Below are positions 51,845 through 60,318 of a DNA stretch of 64,000 bases, in pieces (the stretch's first letter is position 1; each line of letters begins with the position of its first letter). A model generated the notes under the pieces. That model made no database searches, had not been told where the DNA came from, and was given only the letters and a program-made list of their open reading frames with translations. The stretch comes from Tunturiibacter gelidiferens. Its GTDB lineage: Bacteria; Acidobacteriota; Terriglobia; Terriglobales; Acidobacteriaceae. Location: positions 1,860,001 to 1,924,000 of the forward strand of contig NZ_JACCCV010000001.1 of the NCBI RefSeq assembly GCF_013410115.1, read 5' to 3'. A program made the position numbers and the translations under genes.

Positions 51845-54748
51845 CTATGGTTGACGGTGTGTGCCCGACCAACGTGCCTGGAGTCTGCCCCAGATGCTCG
51901 GACTCGCGTTGTGGTCGGGATAAGCCATGCGTCCGGGAACCGTGAGCCGGATCTGTGTGCCGTTGCCGCGCTTTGATTCAATGGTAAGGGTAGCCGCAAT
52001 CCTGGAGGCACGCTCCCGCATGCCCGTCAGGCCGAAGTGTCCGGGCACGCCCGATTCAAGGATCGGCTGGCTGATGCCTGGCCCTTCATCATGGATATGT
52101 AGGGTGAAGACGTTGGGGGTATAGCTGAGTCGCACATCAACGCGGCCGCGCGTGTGCTGCAGGGCATTTCGCAGGGCCTCGCACGCAATCTGGATGATCT
52201 CATCGCCGACGCCGGCCCGGAGCGGGAGTTCTGTTCCCTCGGTGATGTAGCGGATCGCCTGGTGCCGGTCTTCCGTGAAGTGCGTCGCGGTAAGTTTGAG
52301 GGTCTGGAGCACGTCCTGTGCCGAGACCATAGTTGCTCGCAGAGTTGTGAGTGCGCCACGCCCTTGCGCCAAGGCTGATTCAGAGAGCTGAAGGGCCCGA
52401 CTGAGTATTGGCTTGCCTGCCGCTCCAGGAGGAGTCAACTCATCGGCGATCTCAAGTTGGAGGCTGATTCCCATGACATCCTGCAGCAGATTGTCATGCA
52501 GATCCTGGGCCACGCGTGCGCGTTCGTCCAGCCGCTCTTCGAAACGCAGCCGAAGCCCATCGGCTACGGAACGAATTCTGAACCGGACCAGGAGGAGGAT
52601 AGCCAGCAATAGCGCTAAGAGGCATAGCGCGATGAACCATTTCGTCTGATAGAAGGCTGGTAACAGGGTGAAGTCCAGGACTGCGGGCTCGGTACTCCAC
52701 ACGCCATCGTCGTTCGCAGCCAGCACTTCAAAGCGGTACTTGCCTGGAGAGAGATTCGTGTATGTCGCGAAGCGGCGAGTGGACTCAATATTCCACTGGG
52801 AATCGAAACCGAGGAGCCGATAACGAAACGTTACCTTGCGCGGGTTGGTGAAGCTGAGGCCTGTGTAGTTGATCTCGATGCGGCGGGTTCGCGGAGGGAG
52901 AGTGATTGCTTTTGCGACGTCTACGTTCGCATCGTCCACTGTGATCTGGACGATATGTACGGGCGGAGGGACAGGGTTCTTGCGGATGTGCGCAGGATCG
53001 ATGGTGGCGAGGCCTTCCGATGCCGTAAGCCAGATGCGGCCATCGGGGAGAACCGCAACGGGAGTACTGCCGTGCAGGTCTGGGTTGCTGTGAAGACCAT
53101 CGCCGTCGTCATAAAAATCATACGGAACAAGGAACTTTGGATCAGTTGCGGCATGCAGAAGATCACTGACAGTCACCGAGGCGACACCAATGTTGTAGCC
53201 GAGCCAGAGCCGGCCGCCTGGGCCTGGCACTGCCCAGAGAACTCGGCTGCCAGGCAGCCCGTTCTTTCTGGACCAAGAGGTAAATCTACCTCCGCTGTAG
53301 CGCGCTAGGCCGCGTTCTGAAGCGATCCAGACACCGCCGTCGCTGTCGGCGGAGATGGCGTGGGGTGATCCGCCGGGCAGGTGATCCGCGGCGGTGAACT
53401 GGTGGAAGGTGACACCGTTATAGAGGACGATCTCGCCGGTACTGAGTCCGAACCACACTTCTCCGTGCGTGCCTGCTGCAATGACCGAAACGGCCTTGCT
53501 TTGGAGCGCAGGCGTGGTGACTGCGATGGCAACTTGCCCCGGCTCCCAGCGAAAGAGACCTCCGTGCTGGTCGTAGAACCAGAGTTCGCCAGTGGAAGAT
53601 TGCGCTATGGATGTGATCTGTGTGACCTGAACGCCGGGCTGGACGACGTGACTGCGGCCATCCTTTACTACGCTTAGCCCGTGGGGCGTACCTGCGAACA
53701 AGGTGCCGTCGATGCCCCCCGTAAGGGAGAGGATGCTTTCGCGCAGCACGCTCTTCGCGCCTGTGGCCGTTATCTCGTTGAGGCCGACTGCTGATCCGGC
53801 AAAGACCTTGCTCCCGACTACCGCCAGCGAGGTCATGTTGTCGCTCAGAAGGCCTGAGCGGCGGGTCATGGTGGCGAACTTGTCATAGCGAAGTCGATTG
53901 AGTCCGTTCTGCGTCCCGATCCAGAGATTGTGTTCGCGGTCCTGAAAGAGGGTCCATACGGAGTCACTCGACAGGCCATCGACGACGGAGAACTGTTCCT
54001 TTTCAGCGCGAGCTTCACCCACGGTAGTACTCACGCGGATGACACCGCTCTCTCGGGTTGCCAACCACAGGTTGCCATCGGTATCGGGCAAGATGCTGCG
54101 GATCTGATCGGAGGCGAGATGCGTCCTGTCGAGGATGGACGGTGCAATATTGTGGGCGGACTGGAGACCGCATTCCGTTGGGTCGACTTTTGCCAGTGGC
54201 ATCGACTGAGGTGGATGGGGCGCAGAAACGAGAGCCGAGGCCGACCGTACCTGACATGTTGTTGTAACCTGCATGGTCGCGGGAGAGACGCGGAAGACCT
54301 GATTCGAGGCCTCTACCTCGATCAGGGAATCGGGGCGCTCCCGGATCGACGAGATAGGCAGGTTGAGTGTCAGGCTTTTCATCGCGGGGCCATCGATCCG
54401 GACGAGTATCCCGGTCTCCGTGCCGACCCACAACGCACCATCTGCGCTTGCTGCAAGCGCTTTCACTTTACCGAAGGCTGTGTCTCCCTTGCCCATGAGC
54501 GGGACCTGGAAGAAACGAATGCCGTCAAAACGAATGAGACCGTCGGCTGTTCCCAGCCAGAGGAAGCCGTCGGGGGTCTGGGCGATGGCATAGATGGCGG
54601 CGGAGGGCAGGCCATCGCGGTGGCCCCATTGAGTGAGCGAATACTGGCTAATTCCTTGTTTGGCAGCTGGTCCGGCAGCCGTGCATTCGATCGGGCACAA
54701 GAAGGCGCAAACACAAACGAATACATGAAGTGACCGGCACGTCGGCAT
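51845..54748 (-). CDS. hybrid beta-propeller sensor histidine kinase
   Basis: This 967-residue protein has a signal peptide, about ten propeller repeats of the 'two-component regulator propeller' type (e.g. DGFLWLGTADGLIRFDG, DREHNLWIGTQNGLNRL) to about 560, a Y_Y_Y immunoglobulin-like domain (FRYRLLGFDSQW...FATYTNLSPGKYRFEVLAAND), a single membrane span near 705 (WFIALCLLALLLAILLLVRF) and a HisKA_3/HATPase kinase. The phospho-His is H751 in AQDLHDNLLQDV. The propeller is periplasmic; ligands of this class are often polysaccharide or degradation products. It feeds the adjacent response regulator. Confidence 0.95.
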   Translation of the reverse strand: MPTCRSLHVFVCVCAFLCPIECTAAGPAAKQGISQYSLTQWGHRDGLPSAAIYAIAQTPDGFLWLGTADGLIRFDGIRFFQVPLMGKGDTAFGKVKALAASADGALWVGTETGILVRIDGPAMKSLTLNLPISSIRERPDSLIEVEASNQVFRVSPATMQVTTTCQVRSASALVSAPHPPQSMPLAKVDPTECGLQSAHNIAPSILDRTHLASDQIRSILPDTDGNLWLATRESGVIRVSTTVGEARAEKEQFSVVDGLSSDSVWTLFQDREHNLWIGTQNGLNRLRYDKFATMTRRSGLLSDNMTSLAVVGSKVFAGSAVGLNEITATGAKSVLRESILSLTGGIDGTLFAGTPHGLSVVKDGRSHVVQPGVQVTQITSIAQSSTGELWFYDQHGGLFRWEPGQVAIAVTTPALQSKAVSVIAAGTHGEVWFGLSTGEIVLYNGVTFHQFTAADHLPGGSPHAISADSDGGVWIASERGLARYSGGRFTSWSRKNGLPGSRVLWAVPGPGGRLWLGYNIGVASVTVSDLLHAATDPKFLVPYDFYDDGDGLHSNPDLHGSTPVAVLPDGRIWLTASEGLATIDPAHIRKNPVPPPVHIVQITVDDANVDVAKAITLPPRTRRIEINYTGLSFTNPRKVTFRYRLLGFDSQWNIESTRRFATYTNLSPGKYRFEVLAANDDGVWSTEPAVLDFTLLPAFYQTKWFIALCLLALLLAILLLVRFRIRSVADGLRLRFEERLDERARVAQDLHDNLLQDVMGISLQLEIADELTPPGAAGKPILSRALQLSESALAQGRGALTTLRATMVSAQDVLQTLKLTATHFTEDRHQAIRYITEGTELPLRAGVGDEIIQIACEALRNALQHTRGRVDVRLSYTPNVFTLHIHDEGPGISQPILESGVPGHFGLTGMRERASRIAATLTIESKRGNGTQIRLTVPGRMAYPDHNASPSIWGRLQARWSGTHRQP

Positions 54749-54796
54749 GCCGTCATTTTAGCGATGCCTATTGATTGGTGGTTGAGGTAGTGGCGG

Positions 54797-55978
54797 CTAA
54801 CGGGCGGTGATGGTGGTGGGGGCTTCGTTGGCTTTGAGGTAGTTGCCGTAGCCGACGACGATGGTGGAGCTGATGAGAAGGAAGAGGCCTGCGGCTACCA
54901 GGGTTTTGGTGCGGCGACTGGTGCCTCGCCACTCTTTGAGGAAGAGACCCCAGAGGGTGGCGAAGATGATGATGCTGGCCATGTGGAGGGTCCAGCTGGA
55001 GAAGTCGTACTTGCCCATCTTGGTCTGGCCCATGGAGTAGAAGAAGAACTGGAAGTACCAGATGACGCCGGCGAGCGAGGCGAAGATGTAGTTCAGGACG
55101 AGGGTTTTTGGGGCGAGATGGTCGTAGGTGGAGGGGTCGAGTGGGTCGAAGTCGACCAGGGTCTGGCCGGAGGCGTGGGTGGCGCGCATGGGGTTGAGGC
55201 CGGGTTGGCCTGTGAACTGTTTGATCGAGCCGTTTTTTAGGATGAGAATGGCCGACCAGACGAAGTTGGTAAGGAACCCTCCCCAGAGGACAACGATTAG
55301 GATGGGCAAGTTCTGCCAGAGGTCGAGGCGGTTGTGGGCGAGAAGTTCGGTTTTGGCGAGTGCTCCGATGGGGGCTCCGGCTTTGAGGCCGAAGGCGAAG
55401 AAGGAGCTCATGACGCCGGCGAAGATGGCGACGGCGAGGCCTTTGCCGAAGTTGTAGTCGGTCTCACCGGCTTCGGCTTTCTCTTCGAGGGTGACTTCAC
55501 GCTCTTTTGAGAGGCCGGCGGCGCCGTTGACGGCTACGGCGATGAGACAGAGGAGCACGCCGGCGAGGATGATCTGGCCGGAGGTCTCGTGCAGGATGAC
55601 GTGGATGGAGCCGTCGTAGATTGGCGGGATGAGGGTGCCGAAGGCGGTGCAGAGGCCGAGGGCGATGGCGTACCCGAGGGCGATGCCGAGGTAGCGGATG
55701 GCGAGGCCGAAGGTGAGGCCGCCGGCTCCCCAGAGGATTCCCCAGAAGATGGCGTAGTGGATACTGGATGGGGGCGCGGCGTGGAGGATGCCGAAGAGAT
55801 TAGGGACGAGGAGGGTAGCGAGGACGACTGGCGCGACGATCCAGGCGGCGAATCCCTGGATGAGCCAGTAGATCTCCCAGGACCAGCGCTTGATGCCGCG
55901 GAAGGGGATGAAGTTGGTGGCGGAGGCGAAACCGCCGATCCAGTGATAGATGACGCCGATGAAAGGATTGGGTCCCAC
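54797..55978 (-). CDS. rhaT: L-rhamnose/proton symporter RhaT
   Basis: This 393-residue, ~10-span transporter matches RhaT of the DMT superfamily: HWIGGFASATNFIPFRGIKRWSWEIYWLIQGFAAWIVAP, IFWGILWGAGGLTFGLAIRYLGIALGYAIALGLCTAFGTLIPPI, and WYFQFFFYSMGQTKMGKYDFSSWTLHMASIIIFATLWGL. It is longer than E. coli RhaT (344) because of a loop near 225-275. It is divergent from lutA across 120-130 bp that hold the 20-bp element at 56055. Confidence 0.93.
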   Translation of the reverse strand: MGPNPFIGVIYHWIGGFASATNFIPFRGIKRWSWEIYWLIQGFAAWIVAPVVLATLLVPNLFGILHAAPPSSIHYAIFWGILWGAGGLTFGLAIRYLGIALGYAIALGLCTAFGTLIPPIYDGSIHVILHETSGQIILAGVLLCLIAVAVNGAAGLSKEREVTLEEKAEAGETDYNFGKGLAVAIFAGVMSSFFAFGLKAGAPIGALAKTELLAHNRLDLWQNLPILIVVLWGGFLTNFVWSAILILKNGSIKQFTGQPGLNPMRATHASGQTLVDFDPLDPSTYDHLAPKTLVLNYIFASLAGVIWYFQFFFYSMGQTKMGKYDFSSWTLHMASIIIFATLWGLFLKEWRGTSRRTKTLVAAGLFLLISSTIVVGYGNYLKANEAPTTITAR

Positions 55979-56021
55979 GAGGCCTCGTTCTGGTGAATGA
56001 TGGTGATGCTAGGGTTGAGCG

Positions 56022-56035
56022 GGTACTATCGTACC
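56022..56035. promoter_or_regulatory. palindrome in the rhaT-lutA spacer
   Basis: GGTAC-TATC-GTACC is a 5-4-5 inverted repeat 33 bp to the left of the 20-bp element. It could be a second operator for the divergent genes. Confidence 0.4.
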
Positions 56036-56054
56036 TGACGCGAGTTGCGTTAGG

Positions 56055-56074
56055 GAAATATACTCTCTATTGAA
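56055..56074. promoter_or_regulatory. 20-bp element, copy 1 (rhaT/lutA spacer)
   Basis: GAAATATACTCTCTATTGAA is the exact reverse complement of 59022-59041 before the rhamnose isomerase gene. It ends 36 bp before the lutA start proposed here and is partly dyad-symmetric (AATA-N7-TATT). I interpret it as a shared operator or activator site. Confidence 0.75.
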
Positions 56075-56110
56075 TCTAATTCCTGGATCGCTGCTTCGTT
56101 GGAGGTTCGT

Positions 56111-56851
56111 CTGCGAGTTTCACTGTTTATCACCTGTTATAACGACACTCTGTTTCCTGAGACCGGTAAGGCTGTGGTGAGGGTGCTGGAGCGTCTGGGG
56201 CATACTGTGGAGTTTCCACGAGGGCAAACATGCTGCGGGCAGATGCACTATAACACTGGCTACCAGGCGGAGGCGATGCCCCTGCTGGAGCGGTTTGTTG
56301 CGCAGTTTCGTGGGGCGGAGGCTGTGGTGGTTCCTTCGTCCTCGTGTGTGGCGATGATGCGAGATCACTATCCGAAGATGGCTTTGGCGATCGGCCGGCG
56401 GGAGTTGATTGTGGAGGTTGAGGAACTGCTGCCAAAGGTGTTTGAGTTTTCAGAGTTTCTGACGAAGCGGCTGGGGCTGGAGGATGTGGGGGCTTATTAT
56501 CCGCATCGGGTGACGTATCACGCGAGCTGCCATGGGTTGAGAAATCTGTTGCTGGGTGATGGACCGATGCGGCTGCTGAAGGCGGTGAGAGGGATTGATC
56601 TGGTGGAGTTGGAGGGGCTGGAACAGTGCTGCGGATTCGGCGGGACGTTTGCCGTGAAGAACGCTGATGTTTCGAGCGCGATGCTGGCGGAGAAGACGAC
56701 GGCGGTCTTGAATACAAAGGCGGAGGCTTGTACGGCTTGCGATAACTCTTGCCTGATGCATCTTCAGGGAGCGTTACATCGGCAGAAGACGGGAGTCAGG
56801 ACAGTGCATCTGGCGGAGATTCTGGCAGGGGAAGACGGGGATAGGCAATGA
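56111..56851 (+). CDS. lutA: lactate utilisation protein A (CCG-domain Fe-S protein)
   Basis: This ~246-residue protein carries two CCG cysteine motifs, GQTCCGQMHYNTGY near 40 and LEQCCGFGGTFAVK near 180, as in LutA/YkgE. With LutB and LutC it oxidises L-lactate to pyruvate. The family start (MRVSLFITCYNDT) falls on a CTG at 56111, 5 bp after a perfect GGAGG (56101-56105); the TTG at 56099 overlaps that site and lacks its own, so I prefer CTG. The ATGA overlap with lutB is 4 bp. Confidence 0.9.
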   Translation: MRVSLFITCYNDTLFPETGKAVVRVLERLGHTVEFPRGQTCCGQMHYNTGYQAEAMPLLERFVAQFRGAEAVVVPSSSCVAMMRDHYPKMALAIGRRELIVEVEELLPKVFEFSEFLTKRLGLEDVGAYYPHRVTYHASCHGLRNLLLGDGPMRLLKAVRGIDLVELEGLEQCCGFGGTFAVKNADVSSAMLAEKTTAVLNTKAEACTACDNSCLMHLQGALHRQKTGVRTVHLAEILAGEDGDRQ

Positions 56852-58305
56852 GTGGGGTTGGGTTGGATCCGAAGACCGCTCCGACGTTTCCGATGGCGGC
56901 GAAGGCGATGCTGGGAGATACGCAGCTGCGGAAGAATGTGCGGCATGCTACGGATGTGATCCAGGGCAAGCGGGCTCGTGTTGTCGGCGAGATGCCTGAT
57001 TGGCAGGAGTTGCGTGAGGCGGGCAGGCAGATTCGCCAGCACACGATGGAGTATCTGGATTTTTATCTCGAGGAGTTTGAGGCCAACTGCACGCGCGCTG
57101 GTGGAGTGGTGCATTGGGCTCGGGATGCGGAGGAGGCGCGAGGGATTGTTGTCGGACTGGTGAAGGCCTCGGGATCGGATGAAGTGATCAAGATCAAGTC
57201 GATGACGACGGAGGAGATTGAACTGAACACGGCGCTGGAGGCGGCGGGGATTCATGCGTTTGAGACCGATCTGGCGGAGTTGATCATTCAGTTAGGGGAG
57301 GATCGGCCTTCGCATATTGTTGTGCCTGCTCTGCATAAGAACAGGCAACAGATTCGTGAGATCTTTCAGCGCAAGATGAATCTGCCGGAGTTGGGCGAGA
57401 GGCCGGAGGATCTGGCGGATGCGGCGCGAATGTTTTTGCGGGAGAAGTTTCTGCGGGTGAAGACGGCGGTGAGTGGGGCGAATTTTTTGATTGCGGAGAC
57501 GGGCGGTGTTTGTGTGGTGGAGAGCGAAGGCAACGGACGGATGTGTCTGACGCTGCCGGAGACGCTGATTACGATTGCGGGGATTGATAAGGTGCTGCCT
57601 AGGTTTCAGGACCTTGAGGTGATGCTGCAGTTGCTGCCTCGGTCTGCTACCGGAGAGCGGATGAATCCTTATAACTCGATCTGGACTGGGGTGGATGCTG
57701 CGGATGGCCCGCGAGTGTTTCATGTGGTGTTGATGGATAATGCGCGGACGGAGATTCTGGCGGATGAGGAGGCGCGGCAGACGTTGAACTGCATCCGATG
57801 CGGGGCGTGCCAGAATGCCTGCCCGGTGTATCGGCAGACGGGTGGGCATGCGTATGGGAGCGTGTATGCGGGGCCGATTGGTGCGATTTTGACGCCGCAG
57901 TTGCAGGAGATGCAGCATGCACAGTCGCTGCCCTATGCGTCTTCGCTGTGCGGAGCGTGCTACGAGGTTTGCCCGGTGAAGATCAACATCCCGGAGGTAC
58001 TGATTCATTTGCGGAATAGGGTGGTGAGGCAGAATACGGCTGGGGTCGCGGGATTCTTTGACGTGGAGGCCGGCGCGATGAAGGCGATGGCGATGATCTT
58101 TCGGAGTGAGAGGAGATTCAGGGCGGCGCAGCGGCTGGGGCGGGTGGCGGAGAGGCCGTTGGTTCATAAGGATGTACAGGGTGAGGGATGGATTGGATGG
58201 CTGCCGGGCCTGCTGGGTGGTTGGACGCAGGTTAGAGATCTGCGGGAGATGCCGAAGGAGACGTTTCGGGAGTGGTGGGAGAGGCGGGGTGGCAATGGCA
58301 ACTGA
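56848..58305 (+). CDS. lutB: lactate utilisation protein B (ferredoxin-like iron-sulfur protein)
   Basis: This 485-residue protein has a N-terminal LUD domain (HTMEYLDFYLEEFEANCTRAGGVVHWARDAEEA, GANFLIAETGGVCVVESEGNGRMCLTLPETLI) and two 4Fe-4S motifs near 315 (CIRCGACQNACPVY) and 366 (CGACYEVCPVKIN), as in LutB. It is the electron-transfer core of the LutABC lactate oxidase. Its start overlaps lutA by 4 bp, and its end overlaps lutC by 11 bp. Confidence 0.95.
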   Translation: MSGVGLDPKTAPTFPMAAKAMLGDTQLRKNVRHATDVIQGKRARVVGEMPDWQELREAGRQIRQHTMEYLDFYLEEFEANCTRAGGVVHWARDAEEARGIVVGLVKASGSDEVIKIKSMTTEEIELNTALEAAGIHAFETDLAELIIQLGEDRPSHIVVPALHKNRQQIREIFQRKMNLPELGERPEDLADAARMFLREKFLRVKTAVSGANFLIAETGGVCVVESEGNGRMCLTLPETLITIAGIDKVLPRFQDLEVMLQLLPRSATGERMNPYNSIWTGVDAADGPRVFHVVLMDNARTEILADEEARQTLNCIRCGACQNACPVYRQTGGHAYGSVYAGPIGAILTPQLQEMQHAQSLPYASSLCGACYEVCPVKINIPEVLIHLRNRVVRQNTAGVAGFFDVEAGAMKAMAMIFRSERRFRAAQRLGRVAERPLVHKDVQGEGWIGWLPGLLGGWTQVRDLREMPKETFREWWERRGGNGN

Positions 58306-58966
58306 TACGGTTACAAATTCGGCGCGGGACGAAGTGTTGCGGCGAATCAGGGCGGCTACAGGTGGAGCGTCGGATGGAACTGCGGCGAAGATTGGGTGGG
58401 ATCGGATTGTGCGGGAGTATAGGCGGAAGGGAACGGGGGAGCGCGAGGGGGTTCTGAAGCTGCTGGAGGATCGACTGCGGGACTATGATGCGCGGGTGGT
58501 TCGTGCTGGGAGTGGGAGAGTAGAGCAGAGTGTGGCGGAGATGCTGGCTGAGCGCGGAGTTCGGCGGATGGTGGTGCCGGTAGGAATGCCTGTTGCGTGG
58601 CTGCCGGCTTCAGCGGGTGGGGTGGAGTTTGTGGTGGATGAGGGTTTGTCCTCGGAGGAGTTGGATGGTGTCGATGGGGTGATGACGGGGGCGACGCTGG
58701 CGATTGCAGAGACGGGGACGTTCGTGCTGCAGAGTGCCGCGGGGCAAGGGAGACGGGCGGCGACGCTGGTGCCGGATTACCACCTCTGTGTTGTGAGGGC
58801 GGAGGATGTGGTGGAGACGGTGCCGGAGTCTATGGCGCAGCTACAACGGACCGCGGGGCTGGCGACTACGTTTGTTTCGGGGCCGTCTGCGACGGCAGAT
58901 ATCGAGATGACGCGGATCAAAGGGGTGCATGGGCCGCGATTTCTGGATGTGATCCTGATTGTTTGA
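58295..58966 (+). CDS. lutC: lactate utilisation protein C (LUD domain)
   Basis: This ~223-residue LUD-domain protein begins MATDTVTNSARDEVLRRIRAAT at the ATG at 58295; the frame is open further upstream, but that part lies over lutB and is Arg/Gly-rich. Family blocks are VEFVVDEGLSSEELDGVDGVMTGATLAIAETGTFVLQS and TTFVSGPSATADIEMTRIKGVHGPRFLDVILI. It completes LutABC. The next gene is the isomerase after 112 bp. Confidence 0.93.
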   Translation: MATDTVTNSARDEVLRRIRAATGGASDGTAAKIGWDRIVREYRRKGTGEREGVLKLLEDRLRDYDARVVRAGSGRVEQSVAEMLAERGVRRMVVPVGMPVAWLPASAGGVEFVVDEGLSSEELDGVDGVMTGATLAIAETGTFVLQSAAGQGRRAATLVPDYHLCVVRAEDVVETVPESMAQLQRTAGLATTFVSGPSATADIEMTRIKGVHGPRFLDVILIV

Positions 58967-59021
58967 AGCGTGGAAAAAATCTTTTGACAAATGGGAGTAA
59001 AAAGGCGCAGTCTGCTGATGT

Positions 59022-59041
59022 TTCAATAGAGAGTATATTTC
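59022..59041. promoter_or_regulatory. 20-bp element, copy 2 (before the rhamnose isomerase)
   Basis: TTCAATAGAGAGTATATTTC, the exact reverse complement of 56055-56074. It ends 37 bp before the isomerase ATG, almost the same distance as copy 1 to lutA but in the other orientation. It lies within an AT-rich promoter stretch. Confidence 0.75.
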
Positions 59042-59078
59042 TATATCGTAATATATTGGATCTGTGAGGGATTGAGTG

Positions 59079-60284
59079 ATGGGAAACAACGGTGCAGGGA
59101 TTGCAGAGCGGGATGCACAAAGAGTGTTCAGTGCACTGGATAGTTTTCGAATCGAAGTTCCATCATGGGGATTTGCGAATACTGGTACGCGTTTCGGGAA
59201 GTTCGTCCAGAGTGGGGCTGCGACGACGATTGAAGAGAAGTTCAGCGATGCCGCGCAGGTGAATGCATTGACTGGGGCAAGCCCTACGGTGGCGCTGCAC
59301 GTGCTGTGGGATCTACCAAATGGGACGGCCGATATTCCTGCGATTCAGGCGCTCGAGAACAAGTACGGAATGAAGGCAGGATCGATCAATCCGAATCTGT
59401 TTCAGAGCGCTGAGTATAAGTATGGATCGATTGCGAATCCCAGCGCAGAGATTCGTGGGATGGCGTTGAAGCATCTGCTGGACTCTGCGGAGATTGGGCG
59501 GGAGCTTGGGTCGAAAGATTTGTCGTTGTGGATTGCGGATGGGTCGAACTATCCCGGGACGCAGAGCATCCGTAAGCGGATTGGATGGATGGAAGAGGTG
59601 CTGGGTGCGGTTCATGCTGCGCTGGGTGAAGACCAGCGGATGCTGATTGAGTACAAGCCGTTTGAACCGGCTTTTTATCACACTGACATCGCGGACTGGG
59701 GGATGGCGCTGGAGTTGGTGCGACGGTGCGGGCCGAAGGCGAAGGTGCTGGTGGATACGGGGCATCATCCGCCAGGGACAAATATTGAACAGATCGTGAC
59801 GTGGTTGCTGCATGTGAAGGAGCTTGGTGGATTCCATTTCAACGACCGGAAGTACGCGGACGATGACCTGACGCTGGGCTCGATCGATCCTTACCAGGTG
59901 TTTCGCATCTTCCATGAAATTTTGAGTGCGGACGAGAAGGATCGTGCGGATGTCGCGTTTATGATCGACCAGAGCCATAACCTTAAGGGCAAGGTGGAGG
60001 CGATGGTGCAGACAGTGGTGACGGCGCAGGAGCTATATGCGAAGGCGGCGCTGATCAATCAGGCGAGGCTTGCGGAGTTGCAGCAGGAGTGTCGGCTGGT
60101 GGAGGCGGAGGAGTGCTTTAGAGACACCTTCTGGCACGATGTGCGGCCGGTTGTGAGGGAGTGGCGTGTGGCACGTGGACTACCGGTGGAACCGCTGAAG
60201 GCGTTGGCGGAGAGTGGGTATGTGGAGAAGATTACGCGTGAGCGAGCGAGCAGGAATGCACGTAGCGTTTCGAGCTACGTCTGA
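59079..60284 (+). CDS. rhaI: L-rhamnose isomerase (RhaI type)
   Basis: This ~401-residue sugar isomerase converts L-rhamnose to L-rhamnulose. It matches the Pseudomonas stutzeri/Bacillus-type enzyme: SWGFANTGTRFGKFVQSGAATTIEEKFSDAAQVNALTGASPTVALHVLWD, MKAGSINPNLFQ, LWIADGSNYPGTQSIRKRIGWMEE, LIEYKPFEPAFYHTDIADWG and VLVDTGHHPPGTNIEQIV, with metal-site residues E, D and H in these blocks. I use the ATG at 59079 with GAGGG eight bases upstream. Downstream kinase and aldolase steps are not in the window. Confidence 0.95.
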   Translation: MGNNGAGIAERDAQRVFSALDSFRIEVPSWGFANTGTRFGKFVQSGAATTIEEKFSDAAQVNALTGASPTVALHVLWDLPNGTADIPAIQALENKYGMKAGSINPNLFQSAEYKYGSIANPSAEIRGMALKHLLDSAEIGRELGSKDLSLWIADGSNYPGTQSIRKRIGWMEEVLGAVHAALGEDQRMLIEYKPFEPAFYHTDIADWGMALELVRRCGPKAKVLVDTGHHPPGTNIEQIVTWLLHVKELGGFHFNDRKYADDDLTLGSIDPYQVFRIFHEILSADEKDRADVAFMIDQSHNLKGKVEAMVQTVVTAQELYAKAALINQARLAELQQECRLVEAEECFRDTFWHDVRPVVREWRVARGLPVEPLKALAESGYVEKITRERASRNARSVSSYV

Positions 60285-60318
60285 GAGATGTTGTCGTCAT
60301 CATGGCGGTCGCGAGTGG

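Noticed and set aside
56055..59041. The 20-bp inverted pair as transposon ends around lutABC
   Set aside because: There is no transposase, no target duplication next to the repeats, and both copies sit at promoter positions, so shared regulatory sites explain them better.
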